The notes beneath the pieces were generated by a model. The model did no database searches, was not told the origin of the DNA, and saw nothing but the letters and a program-made list of their open reading frames with translations. A stretch of 64,000 nucleotides of DNA. Source: Triangularia verruculosa. Its lineage: Eukaryota; Ascomycota; Sordariomycetes; Sordariales; Podosporaceae. The stretch covers positions 153,321-217,320 of the forward strand of contig MU863935.1 in the NCBI GenBank assembly GCA_033296885.1, read 5' to 3'. This document shows positions 1-12,043 of this stretch, piece by piece. Position 1 is the first letter of the stretch, and each line of letters begins with the position of its first letter. Both the position numbers and the translations under genes were made by a program.

Positions 1-261
1 ACTGTTTGGCCTCTGAAGTTTGTCATGATGAGCATCTCCGCCCTCAACCTTATCTGTCTCGGGCTTTCTCTTCTCGCCAGGCTTGAGTACCACAATCTTG
101 GTTTTGGTCTTGACCGGTGTTGGGTTTCTGCGGCCTCGACGCGAAGTCGCATACATGTCGATTGCGACCAGCGGTGTAGCGCCAGGCCGGGAGGCCCTGG
201 ACCGCGTTTGACGGGCAGGTGTGGCCTTGGGTGCCTTTTTGGTTGCTTTCTTGGGAGCCAT
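1..261 (-). CDS. N-terminal part of a lysine/arginine-rich protein (cut by window edge)
   Basis: An open frame starts with ATG at 261 on the minus strand and runs without a stop to base 1, so only the N terminus (87 codons) is here. The first residues, MAPKKATKKAPKATPARQTR, are very rich in Lys, Arg, Ala and Pro, as in histone H1-like, ribosomal or nuclear proteins. Further on there is a basic stretch TSRRGRRNPTPVKTKTK. No domain can be named from this fragment. The start fits fungal usage, with a purine-poor but unobstructed upstream region. Function unknown; a nuclear or nucleic-acid-binding role is only suggested by the charge. Confidence 0.55.
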   Translation of the reverse strand, partial: MAPKKATKKAPKATPARQTRSRASRPGATPLVAIDMYATSRRGRRNPTPVKTKTKIVVLKPGEKRKPETDKVEGGDAHHDKLQRPNS

Positions 262-647
262 CTTGCTATTATGGTAGCGCTTTGTAAGTGTAGACAAGGA
301 GTAGTGATGTGTCAGGGAAAACTTGAAAAATTACCAGATAAAAGCTCTCACCAGGAGAGTCTGTAGAAACAGTAGATTGTAGCAACAAATGAAATAAAGT
401 GGGATATGAAATGTTGGTTTCTGAGCGAGTGGATTTAATGGATTCGAACTCTGTTGGCGGGGGGACTCCTGTTGTGATTTATACGCAGCTCAAAGATGGT
501 GTTCTCTTTGTGTTGTTGGCAGACCCTATTTTTGGCTCGTCGTGGAAGACGTGGGAGGGCTATTGTTGGCACAAAGGGACGTGTCGATTTCTTGAGACTG
601 CCCGCTCGCACGAGGCGGGCATTGTTTGTTCACAACAGAGAATTGTA
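262..647. other. Intergenic, no supported gene
   Basis: About 390 bases between the basic protein and the Rieske gene, both on the minus strand. It holds the 3' flank of the Rieske gene and the promoter of the basic protein. Short frames here overlap coding DNA in other frames and show no family resemblance. Confidence 0.5.
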
Positions 648-1245
648 TTATCCGATTCTCTGCTTTCTTCTGACCCACACGTCTTTGTCGGAGGTTCCAT
701 CGTCGGGATCGCGCAGTTGTACCTCCCACACTTTCAACTTGTAGTTTCCTCTATCTGCTCGGCCGGAGAATAGGTCAAAGGACCATCCATGTTTGGGACA
801 GGTAATTCCCGCACTCAGGACAATGCCAAAGTCTTCGATATCGAAGGGTATGCCTTGTGAGAGGGGGAAGGAGGAGTGGGGACATTGCTAGAGGTCTTAG
901 CTACGAGGTCCGTGAAATAAAATGCACCGACTGACTAGGTAAGGTACTTACATGATCGATAGCATGAAATGTTCCTTTGCGTTGAAAAATGAGCACCTGG
1001 TCCGTCATGTCGCCAGCAGCTTCATTTTCAGGAACCGAGACTTCAGTTCCCGAGCGGGGGTTGTCCTTTGGCACATGGAAGACTTTGCATCCGTGTGCCG
1101 TATTTGACTGGCAAGGCCGAGGTTGCACGAGGTTGTGAGTGTCTTCGTCGTCGAGGCCGAGATCGGGAAAAGATGAGGCAGGACCCACTTTAAACCACTG
1201 GGCTTCTGGTCTTGTGGGTGTCCTGAAAGCTGATAAAAAGTTCAT
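648..1245 (-). CDS. Soluble Rieske [2Fe-2S] domain protein
   Basis: Two exons, 1245-952 and 887-648, joined across a 64-nt intron (888-951; GTAAGT donor, CTAG acceptor), encode 177 residues. The join creates the first cluster-binding box: C100-P-H102. The second box is C128-P-K-H131, so both Cys-His pairs of a Rieske centre are present and well spaced. The N terminus has no obvious signal or membrane segment, so this resembles the small cytosolic Rieske ferredoxin-like proteins (vertebrate RFESD type) more than the respiratory subunit, which carries a membrane helix. Its likely role is electron transfer to an unidentified partner. Around residues 60-80 there is an insertion rich in Pro, Ser and Glu. 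Family assignment is firm; the biological role is open. Confidence 0.85.
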
Positions 1246-1864
1246 TTTGTGTGAATTTCCGAAGTCTCTCGCTTCCCACTGCTTGTTGTTTCAATTCAGG
1301 CGGTCAAATCTGTCTATGTCCAGAACCTTTGAAGCGAAACGCAGGTTAGAACAGAACCCACTCGACGATAGCTCACATCGACCATGTGACTGGTCACGTG
1401 TACCCCTTACCGGTCCCTCCTCCCCTCTGTTCCCTGTCTTTGTTCTCACAATAGACACGTGGTTTGCGATTAAGAATGCATTGTTCGACGAATCGAAATA
1501 TAGACCAAAATAACAAAAGAAGAACCTTCCAAGTATAGCCAACAAAGATCGGATCTCTCCACAAAGCGACTTGCTGGCCTCACGAGGGACTTGCCGGACA
1601 ATCCATACATGCTGGGCAGCTTCTTTTAAATACTGACCTACTTTCTGCTGCCATATCTCGAACGATCTGAGTCTTCATTTCGGCATTTTGGTATCTTTAA
1701 TCAATAAATATTTTCTCTCGTTGAATCCTTCTAATTTGCTCAACAGCCCTTTCTGCATTTCAGTTTTCGGCAGGTCCACATACAGCATTTCCAATTATCG
1801 AGGAGGCTCCGGCAGCCTTCAACTGATCAATCCTTCAACATAAACTGCGAGACAGTCCTTCAAA
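1246..1864. other. Divergent intergenic region
   Basis: Promoter space between the Rieske gene (minus) and the membrane protein (plus). A pyrimidine-rich, AT-richer leader precedes the ATG at 1865. I see no RNA gene or repeat here. Confidence 0.45.
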
Positions 1865-2605
1865 ATGGCCAGTTTACCCACCTCCGCCGACGCCATGCTC
1901 AGGTCCAGGTGCCTTTGCGAAGACACTTTCGCCGGTCTTGTCACATTTGCGATCCTTTCTTTCTTCAACCGGGATATTTTCTGGTTCATCCTGTACTGGC
2001 TACAGGTTCCAGTCCTCGGCTTGAATGGCCCCCGTATCGGATGGCTGTATGTTCCTCCAAGGGGTCACTGGGATAATGAGGTCAACACCAGGAGATGGAG
2101 GTGCACATTCTATGTGTTCACCGATAATAACCACTGGTTGAACTTGCTAAAGAGGGCATTCCTTCTGTACTCCGTGGTGTATTTCGTCACGTTTTTCTTG
2201 GTGCCAGACCAGGTGATTTATCACCCTTTCATGATGTTGATCTACAATATCCGCGACCTCGGGCTTCCACTGGCCAAAATTTTCGCAATCTTTCGGATAG
2301 TCCGCAATTGGGGCAGGCGCTTTTTGCAGACAGTCCAGGCCACATGGTCCCACCTGCACAATCAGAGTGGGTTTTTGTTTGGGAAGGTTTGGAGGAAGAG
2401 GCACCTCTACTGCATTGGGCTTGTCTTGCTTCTGGCTTCGTGGAGCCACCCGAGCTCAATACTGTCAGTGAATAGCCCAAAGAATGGCTGTGAGACAGTA
2501 TCGGATCTTTACAAGCCAGGTTTCTTCCTCAGCTTTGCAGGATCTCTGTACCGGCTCGGTGACTTTGCTAAGGATTGGGCCTCGAGATGTTCTGATAGAA
2601 TCTAG
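1865..2605 (+). CDS. Hypothetical multi-pass membrane protein
   Basis: A single uninterrupted frame of 246 residues with a good initiation context (CAAAATGGCC). Hydrophobic stretches lie at about residues 23-50 (around FAILSFFNRDIFWFILYW), 98-115 (FLLYSVVYFVTFFLVPD), 120-150 and 180-195 (YCIGLVLLLASW), so three to four membrane segments are likely. Aromatic residues are frequent and there is no clear signal peptide. I do not recognise the family. A late intron near the 3' end that would change the C terminus cannot be excluded, since the last 30 residues are less conserved-looking. No enzymatic motif is visible. Confidence 0.55.
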   Translation: MASLPTSADAMLRSRCLCEDTFAGLVTFAILSFFNRDIFWFILYWLQVPVLGLNGPRIGWLYVPPRGHWDNEVNTRRWRCTFYVFTDNNHWLNLLKRAFLLYSVVYFVTFFLVPDQVIYHPFMMLIYNIRDLGLPLAKIFAIFRIVRNWGRRFLQTVQATWSHLHNQSGFLFGKVWRKRHLYCIGLVLLLASWSHPSSILSVNSPKNGCETVSDLYKPGFFLSFAGSLYRLGDFAKDWASRCSDRI

Positions 2606-5416
2606 TAGGTATGGTGGTGCGGTAAGTCCTGGTGACTTGCTTGATCCAGAGGGGAAGATTAATTCAGCTCCATCTCAAAATAATAGATAACAATGCTGTA
2701 TCCGTGAACTGGAATTTCATTGTAGTTCGATGGTGTTTCAAATGGCTTTTTCCATGGTATTTCAAGTGACTTGGGAGAAATCAAGGCTGCCGGAGACGGG
2801 TGCTTCCCTTGCCATCAAGATGCTCCACGCCAACAGCTTTGGATGGCGGGAAGGAAGGCGGCAGATAACCGATCATGTTAACCTTCCTATTACAGCTTGT
2901 TGGTCACGGTCATGATGGACGGAATTTCGCCCGCTTTGCCGTCGCAAGACTTGATTTTGCGCGAGGATATTGATGTTGGCGTAACCCTATTGTGGCTTTG
3001 CTATTGCCGAGGTGATACGGTTATGTACAACCATATGCACGATTCCTTGGTATCGTGCTGCAGCCTGAGACCTCTGAAGAAGTCCTAACGTAACAATCTG
3101 CCCCGTGGCCTTTGTAGATGGAATTCATTACTGTTAGACTGGGTAGGAATGCCCTCACTTACAAGATAGAACGGCCTTGATGTCGCAAGCAATTGCCGCC
3201 GGGTGGAGACACGAAAAGACTGTGTAGTGAGAATGATGATTCAACAGAGAGGTATTCCTGGGCGAGAACCTTTTGCAAACAACACGGTGACCGCCCTGCG
3301 GGTGCCGTTACAAAGGCTGGCTCTGGGTAAGGGTTCTGGTGTACAATGCCAGCGGTCGGGGTGACAATGCAAGTCAGCCGGGAAGAGTGCCCCTTAGTCT
3401 GCCTTGCCTCACGCACGAGGGGGAGGGGGACAGGAAGCGACACAAGGGCGGGGTTGGATATGACGGGCCAATGCTGCTTGTGATTCTCCATTGAAAAAAG
3501 TGAAGGTTGCCACGACGGGCAATTGCGGGGCGAAGGGGCTGTGAAGTGGTGAGCTAGTGATTTCATGGGCTGATGCAAGGGCCGTGTGCCTAGATACCCA
3601 ACGCCATGGCACTTGGTGCATGTTTGAATATCGAATATTGTGATAACCTCTAATCGACATATGAGCAATGAAAATGACGGCAGGTCTCGAAGATACCTCA
3701 CACTACCGCGCCAGGCCAGCATACCTAGGCGCTACCGCACTCTTGTAGCCTGGGAGATCGGTAGGTAGTAAGCGTTTGATTTGTACTTCAAGAGGTGGGA
3801 ATACAGTCCAGCGTATCGCTCCAATCGAACTTATATTACTCTTGGGCAACAGCCCAGTCAATGTGAGCCCGGGAAGTAGATGAGGGATGAGGCCGATTGG
3901 ATGGATTTTAGAAGGTAAAAGGAATGTGTTCGAAACATTTGGCTGGCGGCGGCGTCGATCCTGCGAAAATCTTGATTTTTCGTTGCCTGATAAATCTGAC
4001 ATGATGAAGTAAATAAAGATATCAAGAATAAAATGACCACTGGCATCAGAATGGACACTCAAACAAGGTAACAAGAGGAGATCAAAAGGAAGGGGACTTC
4101 GATGCCAAGGAGCCCGGTGGTTGCTGATTGGCCAATCAACTCACATGGTTTTACGGCCGTGCTCCTTCCTCATCTGATCGCTTAGCATTTATGGATGCAG
4201 TCCGAGCTTGGAGCACAGTTTCTTGCGCTGGGGAACGAGTACGCGTGGGTGTTGTTCGCCACAGTCCGCTAGCTGCCTGATAGTCTTAAATACAGTAAGC
4301 AATCAAATAAGTTGGCCGAGTCACATTCATGGCTTTCAGCAGTCCTGTCGTCGTTGAATTCGGGTGTGTAAAAGAATCAATTTACCCACAAAGTGTTTGC
4401 CCCGTGATCTCACCCGCAGCAAACATGTTGTGACGTTGCTGACACCATCTTGAAGCCCAGTCTCACACCAGCCCCGTTTCCGCAATGTTCCTCTAAACAA
4501 CATTGACACATGCATGCGGCCGCATGTCCGCCTCCCATCCGCTCCACGACTTGCAGGGCCAAGACCGCTAAGTCGACTAAGCCTCTCTACAACCTCCACA
4601 ATTGTGGTAATGATATGGGTTGGTTCGCGACGTGATGAAGTTTCAATGCTGACAGGTAGCTGAACGCAGAAGCATGAGCAGGTCCGTACTCTAAGGTATG
4701 GATGGTCCTTATCGATTTTTATTGGCGTCGAAAGGCTTTCCCATCCTGTCAAGGGTTGGTCCCTGGTCGACACGTGTTGTGGCCAGCTTAACCGCTATCA
4801 TGGCGTGTATCGGCAAGTGGATAGTTGAACCGACTTGCTGCCATTGACAGCCAAGCCATGGAACAAAAGAACATCTCCACCGCGGCCACCCTCCTGGTCC
4901 CTGGCTCCCGACTCCCTGTCATGTCTCAGGCACCAAGAAACCGGACTGTGGGTTATTTGGACCCGAACCCACAACCTTTTGCTGGCCACTCCAACCATAT
5001 CCCGTCCCAACGTGGCTGTACCTGGCCAATACTTTGATTTGGTTCAGCATGATCACGACTTACCCCAGCCCCCTGATACGGCAAGTGCGCCCGATATCTA
5101 TCCGTTGACGGAACGTGTCAGCACACCCTATACGGTGCGATGTACCTATCAGGCTTCAACATAAACTATTCCCTCATAGCAGCAAGGTTTATGACTCTGG
5201 TCTTACCCAACCTGACATACCGAGAAGCGCAGTACCTTTCATGGCCCGGCCCTTGGATAAAGCATAGAAAGCCACCTTCTTCGCGCCATGTACTTTTGCT
5301 TCATCTTTCCCTCAAATTGAACTCAATGCTCCTCTTATCGAGACGTACCGCCTATGGACAGGTGACCCCCCGACATCTTCATTTTCTGTCCTGATCTCAG
5401 ATAACCGGTTTTCATC
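2606..5416. other. Gene-poor stretch, no supported gene
   Basis: About 2.8 kb without a convincing gene. The longest frame is minus-strand 3159-3722 (187 codons), but its composition is low-complexity His/Pro/Ser and it shows no domain. Near 4950-5010 the minus strand has a tRNA-like T-arm motif (GTGGGTTCGGGTCC) without the rest of a tRNA. Several short direct motifs of the ACCTAGGTA type occur, as in many intergenic regions of this window. Confidence 0.45.
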
Positions 5417-7233
5417 ATGTCGTCCACCAAACGCACAGGCATGTTCAAAGTCAAGACGCCATGGTCCACTGGGGATAGCTCGGTTCCGGAAGGGTGGGTT
5501 GGGCCCTTCCTATCACCTGAATGGCCGAGACTGACCTAGGAGTCTTTGATATCTGTAGCTCTAGCCCACAGTCTTTTGTGTTCAGCCTCGACCACCGTCC
5601 ACGAGCTACTAGGGCAAGCGTTCCGAAAGTGCGTTCCGGTTGTGTTACATGTGGGTCGATATTCATGAGCATCTCATAAACGAGAAGCCTGTTACTGACT
5701 TTGTGTTGCTGTTGCAGGCAAGTAAGTCGCCAGCTCGACGGTGTGTTGGCTCGTACATACCGCAAACGCGATACTTACAATGGTTTTCTTTCTAGAAGAC
5801 GACATGTGAAATGCGACGAGGCCAAGCCTGCATGCCAGCGTTGTCTAAAGTGGCAAGGGTTCTGCGATGGGTACAAGGCCACCGAACTGGCTCCCCCGAG
5901 AGACGATAAGCGACGACGCCGGTCCTCTCCATCAGCCCGGTCGGAGAAAAGCGATTCGGGGCTTCCTGCCAACTTTGAGGCACTCCAACTCGGCGATCAG
6001 TATGGCGCTGCAGAAAGTTCCTCGCAGGAATCCGTTCAACATAGTGAATTCGACGACCGATGGGAGACGTTCTATTGGAATTGCTGGAACAGTTTGGCCA
6101 ACAACCTGGGGGGAGGCTGGTTTTCCTCAAACTTGTTTACACAAACGGTTCCTCAAATCGGTCAGGATGAGCCAGCTATTCGGTATGCTGTCATGGCCAT
6201 TGGCGCTCTTGCCTGTTCACTGTCTCCCAACATTGTCCCCGCCAGCCCTGCGGTTGGGGATGCCAACGACTATCACTATAATGCGGCACTGACACACTAT
6301 GGGCAAGCAATCCGGCTGATTCGACTTCAGCAAGAGCCCACCTCTTACCCGACGCTACGCGTGGCGGTCGTGGCTTGCATTCTCTTTGCATGCTTCGAAA
6401 TCTTGCATGGAAGTCAGGAAGCCGCAGTCAACCACATCAGCTATGGCAGTCTCATGCTCTCCGGACAAGCAGACGGAGGCCAGCTCAAGCTAGAAGACGA
6501 GATCATGCAAGTGTTTGAGAGGATGGAATGGTCAGCATGGTCTATCGGACTCATGATTGGCTCGGTTCGAGTCCCCATCGAGATCAACAGCAGGTTTGCC
6601 CCGGACGACATGCCCGACAAGTTCTCCGGGCTTGTGGAAGCAAGGCGGTGGTGGGATGTAATTCAGCATTGGACACTGCACTTTAGCCAAGCCATGTCTG
6701 GGCAAACGTACGCGGATGGAGACTTTCTGCCTGAAATCAGGACCATGCAGTCACAATGTGTCGGAATGTTGGAGCGATGGAACAGCATGTTCTGGCCGCT
6801 GTATAGCTCAGCCAGCTCATCTCGGAAGGGATCATCGTATTTGCAGGCAACATCTTTGCTTTTACAGTCTATCGTACTCCATGCCTATATCAGCTCCTGC
6901 GGATTTCAGGACAGCTACGCCATTCCACGAATTAGCTCGCAGTTCAAGGACATCGTTCGTCTTTCGGGTATTCTGTTGGGCAGTCAGCCACTGTCCCAAG
7001 GCTGCAGCGAAGCTTTTACCTTGGATAGCGGACCAACTTGCGCGCTCTTCATTGCGGCAACCAAGTGTCTGGACCCAACCGTCCAAGCGGAAGCAGCTAG
7101 TTTGTTGGAAAGATATCCACGGCGAGATGGCTTCTGGGACACCAGAGCCGCTCTCGGAATGCTCAGCCAAGGGGGGTTACTGGGTGGTGACTACGGTGGT
7201 GTTATTGATCCTGCCCTGCAGTACCTTGACTAA
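5417..7233 (+). CDS. Zn(2)-Cys(6) fungal transcription factor
   Basis: Predicted exons 5417-5493, 5565-5654 and 5796-7233 give 534 residues. The zinc cluster is split by the second intron: C-V-T-C-G before the intron, RRHVKCDEAKPACQRC and a final Cys in GFC after it, which gives the C-x2-C-x6-C-x5-C-x2-C-x6-C pattern. The second intron has a weak donor (GTCGAT), but using it is the only simple way to keep all six cysteines with correct spacing. The first intron (GTGGGT to CTCTAG) is less sure; an acceptor 23 bases later also keeps the frame. A basic patch (DKRRRRSS) follows the cluster and the remainder is the helical fungal-specific regulatory region. It is a nuclear DNA-binding regulator of unknown targets. 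The NRPS-like gene lies 1.7 kb downstream, so a local regulatory link is possible but not shown. Confidence 0.8.
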
Positions 7234-7969
7234 TGTAAGGTACCGAAGAGAGATCCCCTGTGACAATGGTTTGGGAAGATTCTCACTGCTTGGCTCATGT
7301 CAGATGGAAACGCTGCCATGCGAGCTGTCAGCACTCAGGTTATCCGACCAGTACCTGCGGTGGTTTCATTCCTACATATCTAGATTCCACACAGATTAGG
7401 TGTAAATATTCTTTTTACTAATAATGACTGCATATTTTCGGGGCTTACCAAGTCATCTATCCGAAAGCCTGGTTTCCATCATGTGTCTGAGGTGCCGGAC
7501 TCCGTTCCTAGGTGTGTGGCTCAGAAAAACAGATGGGTGGAAGGTAGTGAGAAATAACAACCTCACTACGGACTAATGACGTTCAAACACGTCAACCGAG
7601 TCAAAGTAAGTCAGCACCGAGAGTACTCCAGTTGCATCAAGCTGTAGCAAAGATCCAGCAGCAGTTCGGCCAAGGGTTAGGGTACCCCTATCTCAACTCC
7701 TTTCCCTAGCGGCTTGGCAGTTCAGCCTTGTGGGCCCTGGGCGACGTCAGTGCCCCGCGTTTTCACTTTACGCGACACGCGACTCTCGATTGAAGCTCAA
7801 TCGATTTCCAACAGCCACAGCTTGCGATTTGCGACAGTGACAAAATAAATCACTCGACACGAAAACGAGATGAAGAGGTGACACTAGGTATATAATAGAA
7901 CCGAAATTTCAACAAAACCGCCCACCACCCATCACCCCTCACAAACCACCATTTCCCTCAGCGACCACA
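7234..7969. other. Intergenic region
   Basis: 3' flank of the zinc-cluster gene and promoter of psf2. No gene or repeat seen apart from the TATA-like site listed separately. Confidence 0.45.
7889..7896 (+). promoter_or_regulatory. TATA-like element of psf2
   Basis: TATATAAT stands 74 bases before the psf2 start codon, in a sensible place for a core promoter. It is assigned by position and sequence only. Confidence 0.35.
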
Positions 7970-8850
7970 ATGGCTCTCCCACTGCCATTAGGCCTAACCC
8001 ACTCCGAGGTCGCCTTCCTGGCCGAGATGGAGCTTGTCACAGTCGTTCCGAGACAACGGCTAGAAAGTATTGACCTACTATCGGTATGTCCCGGAGGCTT
8101 TCTTTCTATTATTCCCCAGACCATTCCCACTGCCAATGCTAATCTTTATTTTGTATCTGCCAGGGCAAAACACCCCCACTCCGTCCCCCACACCGAGCAG
8201 ACCTCCCCCTCTGGCTCGCCCTTCTCCTCAAAAAACAACGCCGAGCGAATATTGTCCCCCCACCATGGCTGCATCCAGCCTCCCTCGCCGAGATTGTACA
8301 TCGCGAAACCAAAGTCCACCCACAGGCGTTCTCCGAACCGATGCCAACGTCTTCTCGGGCGAGGCAGTCAGAACCAGGTTTTGCGGGGAGGATAGGCGGT
8401 GATGGGAACGGCGAGGAGGTAACGCTCTCGCCACCTTTTCAAGGGAACTGCACCAGCTCGGCGCCAGCTGGGTATCTGCCATACCACTGGTTCGAGGTGG
8501 CCGAGGCGCTCATCACGCATGCTGGGGATGATTTAGGCGGCAATACCAGCGAAATCCGAGGACTATTGCGGGACTTGGTGGAGGTGCGGGCAGCCAAGAT
8601 GAGGGACTCTGCCGAAACGTTAGGCGCAGAAGGGCAAGGTGGTGTCGTCAGTTTGCGTGGTGTAGGAGCTATGGAACTCGCAGAAAACAGGGGTTTCGTT
8701 CTCGGAGTGGTGGACGGTGTGAGGAAGATTGGCGGCGCGGTGGAAACAGCGAGAAGAGAAAGAGAAGAGGAGATGGATTTGGGTGGCGGTGACGGTGATA
8801 GAGGGGGTTATGGAGGGGGCGGGGACAGCGACGATGATATGGGGATATAG
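7970..8850 (+). CDS. psf2: DNA replication complex GINS subunit Psf2
   Basis: Exons 7970-8083 and 8164-8850, with an 80-nt intron (GTATGT...CAG) between them, encode 266 residues. The N terminus has EVAFLAEMELVTVVP, and the second exon continues with LPLWLALLLKKQRRANIVPP and WLHP, the hallmark order of Psf2. Psf2 is one of four GINS subunits; with Cdc45 and Mcm2-7 it forms the CMG helicase at replication forks in the nucleus. The protein is longer than the yeast one because of a loop of about 50 residues (around MPTSSRARQSEPGFAGRIGG) and a Gly/Asp-rich acidic tail ending in DSDDDMGI. The gene converges on the NRPS-like gene, with only 116 bases between the stop codons. Confidence 0.93.
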
Positions 8851-8966
8851 ATACCCGACACACGAACCCGGAAACGATGCGATTCCTGTCAAAGATGTTC
8901 TAGTTTGTACGCCGTCGCTCTATTTTGTCTATCACTTGTCACCCAACCTCTATCCATCACTACTTG

Positions 8967-11900
8967 TCAGAAAGCCCACGCATCCAACCACCTCCCCATC
9001 ATCTCCCCGCTCACAGCCTCCATCTCCCTCATTGTCCGGCTTGTTTTTCCCGCCTTGTGTGTCTCAAAGGTCACTTCGTCTTGCTTCTGGTCCCTCCACC
9101 CCTCAAAGAACTCCTTCAGCTTCAGCGCCGGGAACCTCTCGGCGTCGTCCTCACCAGCCAAAGCATCTAGCCACTCCTCCACTCCCACGACCTTTAGCTC
9201 TCCCCTTCCAGTTCTTTTCGCATACGCTTGCACAGCATCCACCATTGTCCCCTCCCAATCAGCAGAAGATGGGTTAACAACATTGTAGCACCCCACCTTT
9301 TCGCCACCGCCAGCCAGCCCCAACTCAAGAATAGCCTCCGCCGCTAGGTCAACCGGTATCCAATCGACCTTCTTCTGACCGCCCCCCAAGCAGCGAGGGA
9401 TGGCACCCATGTTGAGGGACGTCTGCACAAGACTGGGGAGCCACTCGTGCTTGTTCCAGACTCTCCCGGCTCCGTCGGACCGACCGGCCAGCTGTCCGAC
9501 TCGGAGGATTGTGCTCGGGATGGGCGAGTTGGCGAGGATGCAAGACGCGAGGTACTTGGACTCGCCGTACCCCGTGGGCAAGGGGAGGTTGTGGTCTTGG
9601 GTGAAGGTTTCTGGGATAAGGGAGGAGCAGCCGTTGTTCATTGCGGTGGCGATGGAGGAGATGAAGATGAATTTGGCCGGGGAAAGGGACATGAGGTTGG
9701 CGGTGTCGGTTAGGGAGGGGAGGAAGGAGTCGAGGGGGAGGTTGAAGTTGACTGGCCAGGCGGCGTGGATGATTAAGCTGGGGGATTTGAGGGTTCTGTA
9801 GGTCTTGGTGGGCAGGCCGAGGGTTGGGTGGGTGGGGTCTGTTTGGAGGTATGTGACGCGAGGCTGGTTGGGGGATGTTGGTTTGGAGCGGTTGAGACAG
9901 TAGATGTGGGTGATGACTGGGTTGGCGAGGAGGGAGGTGAGGAGGTTGGACCCCAGGGTGCCGGTGCTGCCGGTGAGGATGACGGTGAAGCCTTCGGTCT
10001 TTTTGCGAGACGGGCGAGGTCTGGTCAGGGCGGGTGTGTACTCCTTGATCAAAGCGTCGAACCGCTCTGATCTTGATGCGCGGGCGGTGTTGGAGGGTGT
10101 CGAGCAGAGCGCGCGGCAGAGCTGGCTGATGCTGGGATTCTCGTACACCAGACGCGGGGAAAGCTTGCTGCGGAGGGTAGGCTGGATGGTGTTCTTGAGA
10201 ATCAGGATGAGCTGTAGGACCTGGAGGGAGTCGAAGTCGAGAGCAAACAGGTTGCTGTCGTCCGTGACATCTCTGCGCCGCTTCGTAACGCTGTTGAGAG
10301 CCTTGCGAATCTGGTCGAGAACGGTCGGCTCATCAACCTCGCCCTCAACTGTTGCACCATTTGAAGCTGCCACCTTGGCGTACATCTCCTTGATTTCGGC
10401 CTGGTAAAGCCGATAGGTATTCCTCCTCATCACCGTCCCCTTTGGCGTCCTCTCGAACGGCTTGTCAGCCCTTGCGACCGCAACCATCGACCGCCACACC
10501 TTGGCGTGAGCTGGATACTGCTCATTCGCCTCCTCGACGCTCTCCCAAATTTGTTCAATCACCACCTCGGCCTCCACGCTCTGGTCATGCACCTCGACAA
10601 TAAGCCCCGTCTGGAATTGCCCACTGCCCACCAAGACAGTCCCCTTGACCAACGGATGCCCTTCCACCATCTTCTCAAACGTCACCGGGTTGAGCTTTTC
10701 GCCATTGCTCAGCACGATGATATCGTCCACCCGTCCTACATACCTCCACAAGTTCTCCTCCACCGGATGCCTCTCAAACAGGTCCTTGGTCCGCCACTCT
10801 TGCAGCTCAGGGAAGTTGTAAAACACAAACTGGAACCGATCCTCGCCCTCTGGCATTCGCCTGATCACCAGCTCGGCAATATTGTTATTCCCATCGACAG
10901 CCTCCATGACAATACCCGAAGCAGGGTTCCACTCAAAGTACTCCCAGTTCTTTGGGTTAGTGGGAATGTAGCTCGTGGCGTTCCAGATCTCGGTCGTTCC
11001 GATCCCATTGACGAGTCTAATTTGAGGAGCGAGGTTCTCGGCAATGAGATCACCACATGACCGAGCAAGAGGTGCGCCGCCGGAGTAGATGCATTGGATA
11101 CCTGAAGACTTGAGGATGTCGAGGCCGTGAGGAAGTCCGCAGATGTCTTCCAGGATGGAGGGGGTGCAGACCATGGCTGTGGGCTGGGTTTGCCGTATGG
11201 CGTGGAGCATTAGCTCTGCTGTTGGGGGAGTGCTAGACGGCAACAGGACGAGTGGGCGGCGGTAGTAGAGAGACCGGACGAGGAGGTTCATTCCAAAGGC
11301 GTGGAAGAAGGGGGGCATGGAGAGGATGAGAGGGGTGGTGTAGAGAGGGTCGTGGGTGTTGAGACGACTTTCGGGAGTTGGTAGGGTGTCGACTAGTTTG
11401 CTGGCGATGGCGAGGACGCCCGCCTTGACAGGAATGGGTTTCGGCAGGCCAGTTGTGCCACTGGAGTGAAGAATCATGGCTGTTTCGAGCTCGGGCATGA
11501 CGTCGCCGCATTTGCTGTGGTAGTGGGGAACATTGCTGGTGGTGGTGAGCAAAGCATCAAGATCAGGGATGCGGAGTGCCTTGACTTGGCTGAGCTTTTG
11601 GCCAATCTCATGAGCCTGATTCGAAAGCTCCTGGCTGTACAGCAGCTTGGTGCAGTTGGTGGACGTTACCAGCGCGCAGTGGCCCTCCACTGAGTTTCTG
11701 GGAGACAGTAGCAGGCTCTGCTTTGTGTTAGTTTTGTCCAGAAAACGGACCGTTTGTTACATACCTTATAACCAGTCTTCAAAGCCGCCAGGATGACAAT
11801 TGGATATCGTATGTCGTTCACACCTGTGTAGGCGAGGGGTTCATTCCGGTCCGAAGCAGCTGGACCCAGATGTTCGTCGATCCAGTATGCTAGTCTGTTC

Positions 11901-12043
11901 ACCGCCTGGCTAAGCTGCTGGAAGGTGAAGTTTTGCCAAGTGATCCCCTCGATCTTTGCCGATGATGATGATGGGATCTTGACCCAAGTATCATGAGGAA
12001 CCTCAGCAGCGAGCTGGTCAACAATATAAGTGAGAGAGGACAT
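8967..12043 (-). CDS. NRPS-like enzyme: adenylation, carrier and thioester-reductase domains
   Basis: Exons 12043-11765 and 11717-8967, joined over a short 47-nt intron, encode 1009 residues. The order is an AMP-dependent adenylation domain (about 20-540; core ATP-binding motif MILHSSGTTGLPKP near 175-188; YVGRVDDIIVLSNGEK further on), a phosphopantetheine carrier domain (FALDFDSLQ, Ser590), and an NAD(P)-binding thioester reductase domain (VILTGSTGTLGSN near 671; YGESK at 810-814). There is no condensation domain. Such A-T-R proteins activate a carboxylic acid, load it on the carrier and release it reductively as aldehyde or alcohol, like carboxylic acid reductases and aminoadipate reductase. 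The substrate cannot be read from the sequence. The enzyme is probably cytosolic and needs activation by a phosphopantetheinyl transferase. A zinc-cluster regulator sits nearby; no other biosynthetic genes flank it. Confidence 0.9.

Noticed and set aside
3159..3722. 187-codon minus-strand frame
   Set aside because: Composition is His/Pro/Ser-rich without any domain, start context is poor, and the surrounding 2.8 kb shows no other coding signal.
4940..5015. tRNA-like sequence on the minus strand (GTGGGTTCGGGTCC)
   Set aside because: Only a box-B/T-arm-like motif is present; no acceptor pairing or anticodon arm. Could be a chance match or an old SINE-like remnant.
5698..5712. Microexon (GCAA) inside the zinc-cluster intron
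   Set aside because: It would give seven residues between the second and third Cys; a single 141-nt intron gives the correct six.
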